13,365 bases of DNA from Sediminibacterium sp. (GCA_030832695.1 JAURIP010000016.1:1-13365); one strand, 5' to 3'. Shown: positions 1 through 7,038, counted from the first letter of the stretch. Program-made: numbers and translations. The notes: a model not told the origin generated them from the letters alone.

Positions 1-58
1 CGATCATTTCCAAGAAAAGTTCCGATAAATTTATTTCTTCTTTTAATTCATCCAACAT
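1..58 (-). CDS. 5' end of an unidentified divergent gene (partial)
   Basis: On the minus strand an ATG at 58-56 opens a frame that stays open to the window edge, giving MLDELKEEINLSELFLEMI (19 residues). An in-frame stop lies four codons upstream (70-68), so this ATG is the first available start. The stretch is acidic and amphipathic and reads like a normal protein N-terminus, but it is too short to assign a family. The start lies 46 bases from the divergently oriented SET-domain gene. A weak match to the phylum's -7 box (TAATTTTT, minus strand, 80-73) sits 14 bases before the ATG. It could still be a chance open frame; the rest of the gene would decide. Confidence 0.4.
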   Translation of the reverse strand, partial: MLDELKEEINLSELFLEMI

Positions 59-104
59 GCGTGCAAGTTACGAAAAATTATAAAGGATATATTATATTTA
101 TGCT

Positions 105-488
105 ATGATATTACCAATTCTTACCATTGCTCCATCCCTTAATCGAGGCCGTGGCGTTTTTGCAACGGAGGCTATCCAAATGAATACGACCATTGAAATA
201 GCTCCTGTCATTGTATTAACAAAGGAGCATCGTGCACTCGTTGAGCAAACCCTTTTATATGACTATATTTTTGAATGGGGCGAGGATCTTAAATTAGCAG
301 CACTGGCCTTGGGTTATGTATCCATATATAACCATACGGTGCACCCTAATTGTGTGTATGAAATGGATTATGAAAATGAAACAATTTCAATCATAACGAT
401 AAAAGATATTGAAGTAGGGGATGAGCTTTTTATAAATTATAATGCGGAAATTGACCAGGAATCTCCCGTATGGTTTGAGCAGCATTAA
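105..488 (+). CDS. Small stand-alone SET-domain protein, putative lysine methyltransferase
   Basis: This 127-residue protein consists of little more than a SET domain. Seen in the sequence: a GRGVFA motif at residues 15-20 (the RGxFA entry of SET domains), an NH pair at 76-77 followed by HPNC (80-83), which corresponds to the NHxxxPN cofactor-binding motif, and a closing GDELFINYN at 105-113 containing the conserved tyrosine (Tyr112). These features fit an S-adenosylmethionine-dependent protein-lysine methyltransferase fold. No pre-SET, post-SET or DNA-binding region is present and there is no signal peptide, so it should be cytosolic. The ATG at 105 is preferred because an ATG at 100 runs straight into a stop. 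It is followed by a hairpin (519-535) and probably forms its own unit, separate from the his cluster. The substrate cannot be inferred. Family membership is fairly secure; enzymatic activity is inference. Confidence 0.8.
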   Translation: MILPILTIAPSLNRGRGVFATEAIQMNTTIEIAPVIVLTKEHRALVEQTLLYDYIFEWGEDLKLAALALGYVSIYNHTVHPNCVYEMDYENETISIITIKDIEVGDELFINYNAEIDQESPVWFEQH

Positions 489-518
489 AATAAAGTAAGC
501 TATAAATATGTTGGATTG

Positions 519-535
519 CTTGCCTATTAGGCAAG
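519..535 (+). terminator. Possible terminator after the SET-domain gene
   Basis: CTTGCCT at 519-525 and AGGCAAG at 529-535 form a perfect 7-bp stem with a 3-base loop (ATT). The hairpin starts 31 bases after the SET gene stop and is followed by a T-rich but interrupted tail (TGTATTTTGTAT). Stem and position suit an intrinsic terminator, but the tail is weak, so it could also be a 3'-end stabilising hairpin. Confidence 0.5.
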
Positions 536-627
536 TGTATTTTGTATACCTATTGTCATATAAGGGTGCGTTAGCGTGGAACAATTTCTAAAATTTGCCT
601 AAAATCCTCATTTTACACTAGTTTTTG

Positions 628-658
628 TTGGCTTATAATAAAATCGGTTGTATTTTTG
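628..658 (+). promoter_or_regulatory. Bacteroidota-type promoter of the his operon
   Basis: TATTTTTG at 651-658 matches the TAnnTTTG -7 box of Bacteroidota exactly. A TTG at 628-630 stands 20 bases upstream, the usual distance for the -33 element of this phylum; an alternative TTTG is at 624-627. Transcription should start a few bases after 658, essentially on the ATG of the histidine leader peptide at 663. Between the SET hairpin (535) and this promoter I see no gene or other clear signal. Confidence 0.75.
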
Positions 659-662
659 CTTT

Positions 663-710
663 ATGAACAGCAACAACCATACACATCATCATTTTCAAAC
701 CAATAGGTAA
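663..710 (+). CDS. hisL: Histidine operon leader peptide
   Basis: This 15-codon frame reads MNSNNHTHHHFQTNR and stops at TAA 708-710. It holds four histidine codons: one at codon 6 and three in a row at codons 8-10 (684-692). Such a run is highly unlikely by chance in a short frame directly upstream of hisG, and is the hallmark of a ribosome-mediated attenuator. The ATG begins 5 bases downstream of the last base of the -7 box, so the mRNA is probably leaderless or nearly so. The stop codon lies inside the antiterminator arm (706-713), so a terminating ribosome would mask it, while a ribosome starved on the histidine codons would leave it free. The peptide itself probably has no function beyond being translated. 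Confidence 0.88.
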   Translation: MNSNNHTHHHFQTNR

Positions 711-757
711 GCTAAGGGTGTAGGTATGTTTTACAATATTTATACAAAGGGCTTACT
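706..757 (+). promoter_or_regulatory. Antiterminator of the his attenuator
   Basis: GTAAGC at 707-712 is perfectly complementary to GCTTAC at 751-756. G-U pairs on both sides (706 with 757, 713 with 750) extend the helix to 8 pairs. The downstream arm overlaps almost completely with the 5' arm of the terminator stem (749-756), so the two helices exclude each other. The upstream arm starts 13 bases after the last histidine codon of the leader, so it stays free when a ribosome stalls there. Folding was judged by eye. Confidence 0.75.
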
Positions 758-776
758 CACGGGTAGGCCCTTTTTT
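749..776 (+). terminator. Intrinsic terminator of the his attenuator
   Basis: GGGCTTAC (749-756) pairs with GTAGGCCC (763-770) in an 8-bp stem with one internal G-U pair and a 6-base loop (TCACGG). Six T residues (771-776) follow immediately. It ends 20 bases before the hisG ATG and lies between the leader peptide and the first structural gene. With histidine plentiful this stem should form and stop transcription before hisG; the alternative helix 706-757 prevents it. Confidence 0.85.
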
Positions 777-796
777 AATGACTATAACTTAAAAAA

Positions 797-1654
797 ATGA
801 CGCGTTTAAAATTAGCGATTCAAAAATCGGGACGATTACATGAAGATTCCATTAAACTTTTAAAGGAGTGTGGTATCGATATTGAAAATGGGGTAAATAA
901 ATTAAAAGCAGTAGCCACTAATTTCCCATTGGAGTTGTTTTTTTTAAGAGACGACGATATTCCGCAATATGTGGAAGATGGGGTAGCTGATATTGGTTTT
1001 GTAGGAGAGAATGTGGTGTATGAAAAGTGTAAAAAAGTAGAAGTGGCTTATGCTTTAGGCTTTGGTAAATGCAGATTGAGTTTTGCAGTTAATAAAAACG
1101 AAACATTTACCGGCGCTACTTATTTATCTGGTAAAAAAATCGCAACTAGTTATCCTATATTGGTTCAGAAGTATTTGAATGAAAATAAGATACAAGCGGA
1201 GATTCATGAAATTAGTGGTAGTGTTGAAATAGCACCTGGTATTGGCTTGGCAGATGTTATTTGTGATTTAGTAAGCAGTGGGTCTACTTTATTTATGAAT
1301 GGATTAAAGGAAGCAGATACTATTCTAGATTCACAGGCCGTATTGATTAAGCGCCCTGCATTAAATGCAGAAGCAACTGCGATATTGGAAAGATTGATGT
1401 TCCGAATTGAATCTGTTAAAAAGGCAAAAAAAAATAAATATGTTTTACTAAATGCGCCTAATGCAAATTTGGAAAAAATAATTTCATTATTGCCAGGCAT
1501 GAAAAGTCCTACGGTGGTTGCACTAGCAACACCGGGTTGGAGTAGTGTGCATAGTGTTATTGCAGAAAGTGATTTTTGGGAAATAATTGAAAAGTTAAAA
1601 ATGGCAGGTGCAGAAGGAATTCTTGTGGTGCCGATTGAAAAAATGATTTTATGA
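797..1654 (+). CDS. hisG: ATP phosphoribosyltransferase, long form
   Basis: HisG catalyses the first committed step of histidine synthesis, joining ATP and PRPP to phosphoribosyl-ATP in the cytosol. The 285-residue length is that of the long, HisZ-independent form. Residues 1 to about 205 are the periplasmic-binding-protein-like catalytic part, starting MTRLKLAIQKSGRL with DDIPQYVEDGVADIGFVG further on. The PRPP-binding region is EIAPGIGLADVICDLVSSGSTL (144-165), with SSGST in place of the more usual STGTT. Residues from about 205 to the end form the ACT-like regulatory domain that binds histidine for feedback inhibition in this form. The ATG at 797 follows an A-run; an ATG at 778 meets a stop after four codons. 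The stop overlaps the hisD start (ATGA). Expression should be controlled by the upstream histidine attenuator, on top of the feedback inhibition known for the family. Confidence 0.96.
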   Translation: MTRLKLAIQKSGRLHEDSIKLLKECGIDIENGVNKLKAVATNFPLELFFLRDDDIPQYVEDGVADIGFVGENVVYEKCKKVEVAYALGFGKCRLSFAVNKNETFTGATYLSGKKIATSYPILVQKYLNENKIQAEIHEISGSVEIAPGIGLADVICDLVSSGSTLFMNGLKEADTILDSQAVLIKRPALNAEATAILERLMFRIESVKKAKKNKYVLLNAPNANLEKIISLLPGMKSPTVVALATPGWSSVHSVIAESDFWEIIEKLKMAGAEGILVVPIEKMIL

Positions 1655-2949
1655 TGATGAAAGTAATCAATGAACCTAGTACAAATGAATGGGCGTCCAT
1701 TATAGAACGACCTATAATTGATGCTGCTCAGTTGAATGACAAAGTGAATGCAATTATTAATGAAGTTGTAGTGGACGGTGACGCCGCGCTAAAAAAATTC
1801 ACCTTGCAATTTGATCGTGTTTCGATCAATGAATTTAAAGTGACTGCTGAAAAAATTGCTGCTGCTGAAAATTTAATATCAGCAGGGTTGAAAACGGCTA
1901 TACAATTAGCAAAAGTGAATATTGAAGTTTTTCACAATAGTCAAATACAGCAAGTGGAACGTATTGAAACCATGCCAGGTGTTTGGTGTTGGAGAAAATC
2001 AGTGGGTATTGAAAAAGTGGGTATTTATATTCCAGGAGGATCTGCACCCTTATTTTCAACAGTGTTGATGTTGGGGGTGCCCGCAAAAATGGCGGGTTGT
2101 AAGGAAATTATTTTATGTACACCACCCAATGAACAAGGGGAAATAAATCCTGCAATTTTATATGCTGCTTCATTGGTAGGGGTTACTGCTATTTATAGTG
2201 TAGGCGGTGCGCAAGCCATTGCGGCAATGGCCTATGGAACGGCGATCATACCTAAAGTATATAAAATATTTGGTCCAGGTAATCAATATGTAACCGCTGC
2301 AAAACAGTTGGTGCAACAAAATGGGATGGCGATAGATATGCCAGCAGGGCCAAGTGAGGTTTGTGTATGGGCTGATGAAAATGCAATACCCTCCTTTGTT
2401 GCTGCTGATTTACTATCACAGGCTGAACATGGTCCTGATAGCCAAGTCATTTTAATTGCAAACAATACGGTAATCGTTGAAACGATACAGCGTGAAATTG
2501 ATTTACAATTAACGGTACTCCCGAGAAAGGATTTTGCAGCAAAAGCATTATCGAATTCAAAAGCAATTATTTTGAGCAATCAAGATCAGGCAATTGATTT
2601 GATTAATGCCTATGCGCCTGAACATTTAATTTTAGCCGTGGACAATTCTTTGCAAATAGCAGATAAAATTATAAATGCGGGTTCAGTATTTATCGGAAAT
2701 TATTCACCAGAGTCCGTGGGTGATTATGCGAGTGGAACGAACCATACTTTGCCAACGAATGGATACGCAAAAGCATATAGTGGCGTTAGCTTAGATAGCT
2801 TTGTTAAAAAAATAACTTTCCAGCAATTAACAGAGCGCGGATTAATGAATATAGCACCTACTGTTATTGAAATGGCTGATTCGGAAGGTTTACAAGCACA
2901 TAGCAATGCAGTATCAGTCAGATTGAATTGGATAAAATCTAAAATGTAA
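1651..2949 (+). CDS. hisD: Histidinol dehydrogenase
   Basis: HisD performs the last two oxidations of the pathway, L-histidinol to L-histidine with two NAD+, using a zinc ion. The protein has 432 residues, normal for the family. The zinc-ligand positions known from E. coli HisD are all present: Gln257 and His260 in SQAEHGPDS, Asp358 in ESVGDYASGTNH, and His417 near the C-terminus (LQAHSN). The catalytic Glu-His pair is Glu324-His325 in YAPEHL. IFGPGNQYVTAAK and DMPAGPSEV are further signature stretches. Three consecutive in-frame ATG codons (1651, 1654, 1657) could each serve as start. The first gives a four-base overlap with hisG and suggests translational coupling; the exact start is uncertain by up to two residues. 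hisC follows with no gap. Confidence 0.97.
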   Translation: MMMKVINEPSTNEWASIIERPIIDAAQLNDKVNAIINEVVVDGDAALKKFTLQFDRVSINEFKVTAEKIAAAENLISAGLKTAIQLAKVNIEVFHNSQIQQVERIETMPGVWCWRKSVGIEKVGIYIPGGSAPLFSTVLMLGVPAKMAGCKEIILCTPPNEQGEINPAILYAASLVGVTAIYSVGGAQAIAAMAYGTAIIPKVYKIFGPGNQYVTAAKQLVQQNGMAIDMPAGPSEVCVWADENAIPSFVAADLLSQAEHGPDSQVILIANNTVIVETIQREIDLQLTVLPRKDFAAKALSNSKAIILSNQDQAIDLINAYAPEHLILAVDNSLQIADKIINAGSVFIGNYSPESVGDYASGTNHTLPTNGYAKAYSGVSLDSFVKKITFQQLTERGLMNIAPTVIEMADSEGLQAHSNAVSVRLNWIKSKM

Positions 2950-4023
2950 ATGATGAATTTTGACATCAAAAAAATTGTAAGGCCTAATATTGAAACTTTA
3001 AAAGCATATTCATCTGCTAAGCATGAATATACAGGGGAAGCAAATGTGTTATTAGATGCAAATGAAAATAGTTTGGGCTCGCCTACCACAAAATGGTATA
3101 ATAGATATCCTGATCCATATCAAAAAGCAGTCAAAGAAAAAATTGGTTTCATTAAACAAATCCCAGTGTCGAAAATATTTTTAGGAAATGGAAGTGATGA
3201 GTGTATTGATATTTTGTATAGAACTTTTTGCGAGCCAGGAAAAGATAATATAATAATATGTCCGCCAACGTATCCGATGTATGAGGTAAACGCGAATATT
3301 AATAGTATTGAAATAAAATTTGCGCCACTGCTACTTGACTATCAATTAAATGTGGCACATATTGAACAATTGGTCAATGCGCAAACTAAAATAATATGGA
3401 TTTGTTCCCCCAATAATCCAACAGGAAATTCTTTAGATCGAATTGATATTGAAACTATTTTGAATCACTTTAATGGATTGGTGGTAGTAGACGAAGCCTA
3501 TATTAATTTTTCAAAGCAAAAATCATTCAGTGCATCATTAATTGATTATCCGAATTTAGTGGTGTTGCAAACTTTAAGTAAAGCATGGGGCTTAGCAGGT
3601 TTACGATTAGGGATGTGTTTTGCAAGTGAAGCAATTATTGGGTATATGAATAAGGTAAAAGCACCTTATAATATTAACATAGTTACCCAGGAATTGGCAT
3701 TGCAAGCGCTTGAGGAAGTGGGGCAAGTCAATGATATGATTCAACATTTAGTGGACATGCGGATTGCCTTAGCCGAAGTGATTCAAAGTATGCCCTATGT
3801 TGAAAAAGTGTATCCTTCTGACACTAATTTCTTATTGGTTAAGATACCCAAAGCCAGCGAGTTATATCGTTATTTGTTAACGCAAGGCATTGTGGTTCGA
3901 GATAGGTCGAGCCTTGAAAATTGTTCAGATAGTTTAAGAATTACCGTAGGAACAGAGCAAGAAAATACACAGTTGGTAGATGCGATGGCGAATTGGATCA
4001 ATTTGACATTTGCATTAGACTAG
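2950..4023 (+). CDS. hisC: Histidinol-phosphate aminotransferase
   Basis: HisC is a PLP-dependent fold-type I aminotransferase that converts imidazole acetol phosphate and glutamate to histidinol phosphate and 2-oxoglutarate. The protein has 357 residues, typical for the family. Visible motifs in order are LLDANENSLG near residue 35-44 (substrate-binding N-terminal strand), FLGNGSDE (phosphate-binding turn), SPNNPTGN, VVVDEAYINF (the Asp that contacts the PLP ring nitrogen) and TLSKAWGLAGLRLG, with the PLP lysine at Lys211. The start is one of two adjacent ATGs (2950 or 2953), directly after the hisD stop. The downstream gap of about 55 bases to the dehydrogenase gene has neither a clear terminator nor a TAnnTTTG box, so transcription may continue. 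Confidence 0.96.
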   Translation: MMNFDIKKIVRPNIETLKAYSSAKHEYTGEANVLLDANENSLGSPTTKWYNRYPDPYQKAVKEKIGFIKQIPVSKIFLGNGSDECIDILYRTFCEPGKDNIIICPPTYPMYEVNANINSIEIKFAPLLLDYQLNVAHIEQLVNAQTKIIWICSPNNPTGNSLDRIDIETILNHFNGLVVVDEAYINFSKQKSFSASLIDYPNLVVLQTLSKAWGLAGLRLGMCFASEAIIGYMNKVKAPYNINIVTQELALQALEEVGQVNDMIQHLVDMRIALAEVIQSMPYVEKVYPSDTNFLLVKIPKASELYRYLLTQGIVVRDRSSLENCSDSLRITVGTEQENTQLVDAMANWINLTFALD

Positions 4024-4078
4024 ATATCCTATTATTTTATTAAATTACACCATCATTATATAATTTAAAATGGATCAC

Positions 4079-5332
4079 ATGAAAAAAGCAATTTATCTTT
4101 TATTATTATCAATCAGTATTCATTTTTTAGCGAATGCGCAGGACAATGCTGGATTAACCTTGCCTAATGGATTTAAAGCAAATCTTTTCGCCGAAAACAT
4201 AGGAAGTGCAAGACATATTGCCATCTCAAAAAGTGGCGTTGTTTTTGCAAAATTAAATAGAGCAGACAAACAAGGAAGAACCATTATCAGATTAGCCGAT
4301 GAAAACAAGGATGGTGTTTCAGATAATGTCACAGGTTGGGCGAATTTCGGAGGTACAGGAATTTACTTAAAAGGTAATGCCTTGTATGCAAGTTCAAATG
4401 AAGCTGTATTTAAATATCAATTAGATGGTAATGATGAAGTGGTAAATCCATTAAGTCCAATTACAGTGGTGAGTGGTTTAATTAATCGTCGTCAACATGA
4501 ATCAAAGTCCATCACTTTTGATAAGGCAAATAATATTTATGTTAACATAGGTGCTTATTCAAATGCATGTCAGGAAAAAGACAGAACAGCTGGTGGAAAA
4601 GGTATGATGCCATGTCCTATCTTGGATTCAGCGGGTGGTATTTGGAAATTTGATGCTACCAAGGAAAATCAAACTTATGGTGACGGAAAAAGATATGCTA
4701 CTGGGCTTAGAAATGTTGTCGGACTTGACTGGAATCCACAAGCCAATAAATTATATGTAGCACAACATGGACGTGATCAATTAAATACTTTTTTCCCAAG
4801 CTTATATACGGATGCGCAAAACGCAGAGTTGCCAGCGGAAACCTTTTATGAAATAAATGACGGAGACAATGCGGGATGGCCGTATGTTTATTATGATAAT
4901 TTCCAACATAAAAAAATAGTTTCCCCTGAGTATGGTGGCGATGGCAAAAAAGAAGGCGCGAGTGATATTAAAAATCCAGCAGTCGCATTTCCAGCACATA
5001 TGGCACCCATGGGTGTATTATTTTATACAGGGGATCAATTTCCTGAAAAGTATAAAAATGGGGCATTTATCACTTTTCATGGTTCTTGGAATAGAGCGCC
5101 ATTACCTCAGGAAGGATTTTTTGTTGCATTTGTTCCTTTTAAGAATGGCAAAGCAACAGGGGAGTGGGAAATTTTTGCCAATGGATTTGCAGGCACGATC
5201 GATGGTGCTAAAATAACCAGCACACGCAGTGCTAAGGCGAGACCCTGCGGTTTAGCGCAAGGACCTGATGGGTCTATTTATGTGAGTGATGATACGAAGG
5301 GGTCTATTTTTAAAATTTCTTATCAAAAATAA
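4079..5332 (+). CDS. Exported PQQ-type sugar/sorbosone dehydrogenase-like protein
   Basis: This 417-residue protein starts with a signal peptide (MKKAIYLLLLSISIHFLANAQ), so it should be periplasmic. The rest resembles the six-bladed beta-propeller family of soluble PQQ-dependent glucose and L-sorbosone dehydrogenases. Seen: NGFKANLFAENIGSARHIA near the start, a DENKDGVSD loop (74-82) resembling a calcium-binding DxNxDG loop, a paired-cysteine loop around CQEKDR...MPCP, GLRNVVGLDWNP with Arg211, AQHGRDQL, NDGDNAGWPYVYYD, a GSWNR stretch and a last blade with GPDGSIYVSDD. An ATG nine bases upstream (4070) would add MDH before the signal sequence; I prefer 4079 for its standard lysine-rich signal start. 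The next gene is a cytochrome c, a plausible electron acceptor. It sits between hisC and hisB on the same strand with no evident role in histidine synthesis. The substrate, and whether PQQ is really bound, are inference. Confidence 0.85.
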   Translation: MKKAIYLLLLSISIHFLANAQDNAGLTLPNGFKANLFAENIGSARHIAISKSGVVFAKLNRADKQGRTIIRLADENKDGVSDNVTGWANFGGTGIYLKGNALYASSNEAVFKYQLDGNDEVVNPLSPITVVSGLINRRQHESKSITFDKANNIYVNIGAYSNACQEKDRTAGGKGMMPCPILDSAGGIWKFDATKENQTYGDGKRYATGLRNVVGLDWNPQANKLYVAQHGRDQLNTFFPSLYTDAQNAELPAETFYEINDGDNAGWPYVYYDNFQHKKIVSPEYGGDGKKEGASDIKNPAVAFPAHMAPMGVLFYTGDQFPEKYKNGAFITFHGSWNRAPLPQEGFFVAFVPFKNGKATGEWEIFANGFAGTIDGAKITSTRSAKARPCGLAQGPDGSIYVSDDTKGSIFKISYQK

Positions 5333-5355
5333 TTTTCTAAATATTTTATTTATAT

Positions 5356-5784
5356 ATGGGTAATAGTAAAATTCGTTGCTTTGTTATTGGCGCTTTGATC
5401 ATGTTTTTATTTGTTTCCAATAAAACACAGGCGCAAAATTTAGTAAACGGAAAAAAAATATATGAGACAAGATGTTTGGTATGTCATCAAGCGGATGGGG
5501 GTGGCGTTCCAAATATGAATGCACCCTTGGATGGGGCAACCAATGTTGTCGGGAATGATATTACAAGGTTAGTGCGCATTATAAAATATGGGTTTAATGA
5601 AAGGGTGGAGCTAGATGGTTTATATTATAGTAATTCCATGACACCGAATCCTGATTTAACGCCTACACAAATTAGTGATGTATTAAGTTATATTAGAACA
5701 AGTTGGAGCAATAAAGCAACAAAAGTAACCATTGCACAAGTGCAACAAGGAATTAAAGGGAGTCAAAAAACAAGTACAAAGTAA
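5356..5784 (+). CDS. Exported mono-haem cytochrome c
   Basis: This 142-residue protein has a signal peptide (residues 1 to about 26, ending TQAQ) and one class-I-like cytochrome c domain. The haem attachment motif is CLVCH (Cys40, Cys43, His44). Met95 in NSMTPNPDLT is the likely sixth haem ligand, and the helix ISDVLSYIRTSW follows as in small periplasmic c-type cytochromes. It starts 23 bases after the dehydrogenase stop, so the two genes are probably co-transcribed. The pairing suggests the cytochrome takes electrons from the dehydrogenase and passes them to the respiratory chain; that partnership is inferred from position. The C-terminal tail of about 25 residues is lysine- and glutamine-rich. 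The hisB start is 31 bases downstream, with no terminator between. Confidence 0.9.
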   Translation: MGNSKIRCFVIGALIMFLFVSNKTQAQNLVNGKKIYETRCLVCHQADGGGVPNMNAPLDGATNVVGNDITRLVRIIKYGFNERVELDGLYYSNSMTPNPDLTPTQISDVLSYIRTSWSNKATKVTIAQVQQGIKGSQKTSTK

Positions 5785-5815
5785 CAAATCGCTTTGCCGA
5801 GTTAAATTTTACATT

Positions 5816-6946
5816 ATGCGTCCAATTTTATTTATTGATCGAGATGGGGTAATACTACAAGAACCAAAAACTGACTTTCAAATTGATCATATTGAAAAAA
5901 CAAGTTTTGTGCCAGGGGTAATTACCAATTTACATAAAATTGCTACGGAGTTAGGATTTTATAAGGTCATGGTAACCAATCAAGATGGGTTAGGCACTGA
6001 GGCATATCCAACCAATCAGTTTGAACCTTTTCAGCAATTAATGATACGTACTTTAGCTGCGGAAGATTTTATTTTTGATGAAATAAAAATTGACACTTCC
6101 TATGCCAAAGATAATTTACCTACACGTAAGCCAGGCAATGGTCTTGTTCAGCATTTAATGAACAATGAAAATTTTGATCTTGCAAAATCTTTTGTGATTG
6201 GGGACAGATGGAGTGATATATTATTAGCAAAAAATATTGGCTGTAAAGCGATTTATTTTAAATCGGGTAATCATACACTTACGGCTGACCAAGCAATTGA
6301 ATATAAAGACACTATTGCATTGGAAACGGAAAGTTGGGCAGGCATCTATTCTTTTTTAAAATTAGGGTTACGAAAAGTCCAACATGAAAGAAATACGAAG
6401 GAAACTAAAATTAGTATTTCATTAAACATGGATGGAAGTGGTCAAGCGGATATTAATACTGGATTGGGATTTTTTGATCACATGTTGGAGCAAATCGCAA
6501 GACATGGTTCCATCGATTTAGCGATTAAATGTGATGGTGATTTGCATATTGATGAGCACCATACCATTGAAGATGTCGGTATTGCTTTGGGGGAAGCGTT
6601 TGCTTTAGGTTTATCTGATAAGCGAGGTATGGAAAGATATGGTTATGCACTTCCTATGGACGAAGCCGAAGCCAAAGTGTTAATTGATTTTGGTGGGCGC
6701 AACTGGATTGTATGGGAGGCTAGTTTTACCCGTGAAAAAGTAGGAGAAATGCCTACCGAAATGTTTTTCCACTTTTTTAAATCATTCAGTGATGCAGCAA
6801 AGGCAAATATAAATATTAGTTGCAAGGGGGAAAATGAGCATCATAAAATTGAAGCTATATTTAAAGCCTTTGCTAAGGCCATTAAAATGGCAGTGCATCG
6901 TAATCCAGCCAGTGACCAGTTGCCTAGCACTAAGGGTGTTTTGTAA
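5816..6946 (+). CDS. hisB: Bifunctional histidinol-phosphatase / imidazoleglycerol-phosphate dehydratase
   Basis: This 376-residue fusion catalyses two non-consecutive steps of histidine synthesis. Residues 1 to about 165 are a HAD-family histidinol-phosphate phosphatase: FIDRDGVI carries the nucleophile pair Asp8 and Asp10, and FVIGDRWSDILLAKNIG holds the C-terminal acidic motif. Residues from about 185 on are the IGP dehydratase, with metal-binding motifs FFDHMLEQIARHG (His222), HIDEHHTIED (His244, His248, His249) and NEHHKIEAIFKAFAKA (His342, His343, Glu346), ending PSTKGVL. An in-frame extension to 5732 overlaps the cytochrome gene and is not homologous-looking, so the ATG before RPILFIDRDG is the start. 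The zinc-loop positions corresponding to E. coli Cys93, His95, Cys101 and Cys103 are Asp93, Ser95, Leu101 and Thr103 here, although the following RKP is kept. hisH, hisA, hisF and hisIE do not follow. Confidence 0.95.
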   Translation: MRPILFIDRDGVILQEPKTDFQIDHIEKTSFVPGVITNLHKIATELGFYKVMVTNQDGLGTEAYPTNQFEPFQQLMIRTLAAEDFIFDEIKIDTSYAKDNLPTRKPGNGLVQHLMNNENFDLAKSFVIGDRWSDILLAKNIGCKAIYFKSGNHTLTADQAIEYKDTIALETESWAGIYSFLKLGLRKVQHERNTKETKISISLNMDGSGQADINTGLGFFDHMLEQIARHGSIDLAIKCDGDLHIDEHHTIEDVGIALGEAFALGLSDKRGMERYGYALPMDEAEAKVLIDFGGRNWIVWEASFTREKVGEMPTEMFFHFFKSFSDAAKANINISCKGENEHHKIEAIFKAFAKAIKMAVHRNPASDQLPSTKGVL

Positions 6947-6950
6947 AATC

Positions 6951-6969
6951 GGCCAGCTGGCCCCTGGCT
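6951..6969 (+). other. GC-rich palindrome between hisB and the trp promoter
   Basis: GGCCAGCTGGCC (6951-6962) is a perfect 12-base palindrome starting 4 bases after the hisB stop. A second pairing, GGCCAG (6951-6956) with CTGGCT (6964-6969), is also possible. It stands out in AT-rich surroundings. There is no U-run directly after it, so it is not a standard intrinsic terminator. It may mark the end of the his transcript, be a protein-binding site, or have no function. Confidence 0.4.
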
Positions 6970-6998
6970 AACATTTGATAGGGTAAAACTTAGCTTTT

Positions 6999-7031
6999 TT
7001 TGGATTTATAAAGGCATTTTCCTTAAATTTG
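6999..7031 (+). promoter_or_regulatory. Bacteroidota-type promoter of the trp operon
   Basis: TAAATTTG at 7024-7031 is an exact TAnnTTTG -7 box, and TTTG at 6999-7002 lies 21 bases upstream as the -33 element. The predicted transcription start, a few bases after 7031, falls just in front of the leader peptide ATG at 7039. This gives the trp genes their own promoter even though hisB lies close upstream on the same strand. Confidence 0.82.
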
Positions 7032-7038
7032 CAATACG

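Noticed and set aside
564..583. GGGTG...GCGTGGAAC stretch upstream of hisG, superficially like part of a T-box motif
   Set aside because: It lies upstream of the predicted promoter, does not match the T-box consensus, and the leader peptide attenuator already explains the regulation.
547..709. Nine-base inverted match TACCTATTG (547-555) and CAATAGGTA (701-709)
   Set aside because: The first copy lies upstream of the his promoter and so outside the leader RNA; a 9-base match in AT-rich DNA is expected by chance.
2724..3089. Minus-strand frame of 121 codons across the hisD-hisC junction
   Set aside because: It is a shadow of two well-supported genes and its translation shows no domain.
5732..5815. 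In-frame N-terminal extension of hisB
   Set aside because: It overlaps the cytochrome c gene, is lysine-rich and unlike HisB, and the family start MRPILFIDRDG is at 5816.
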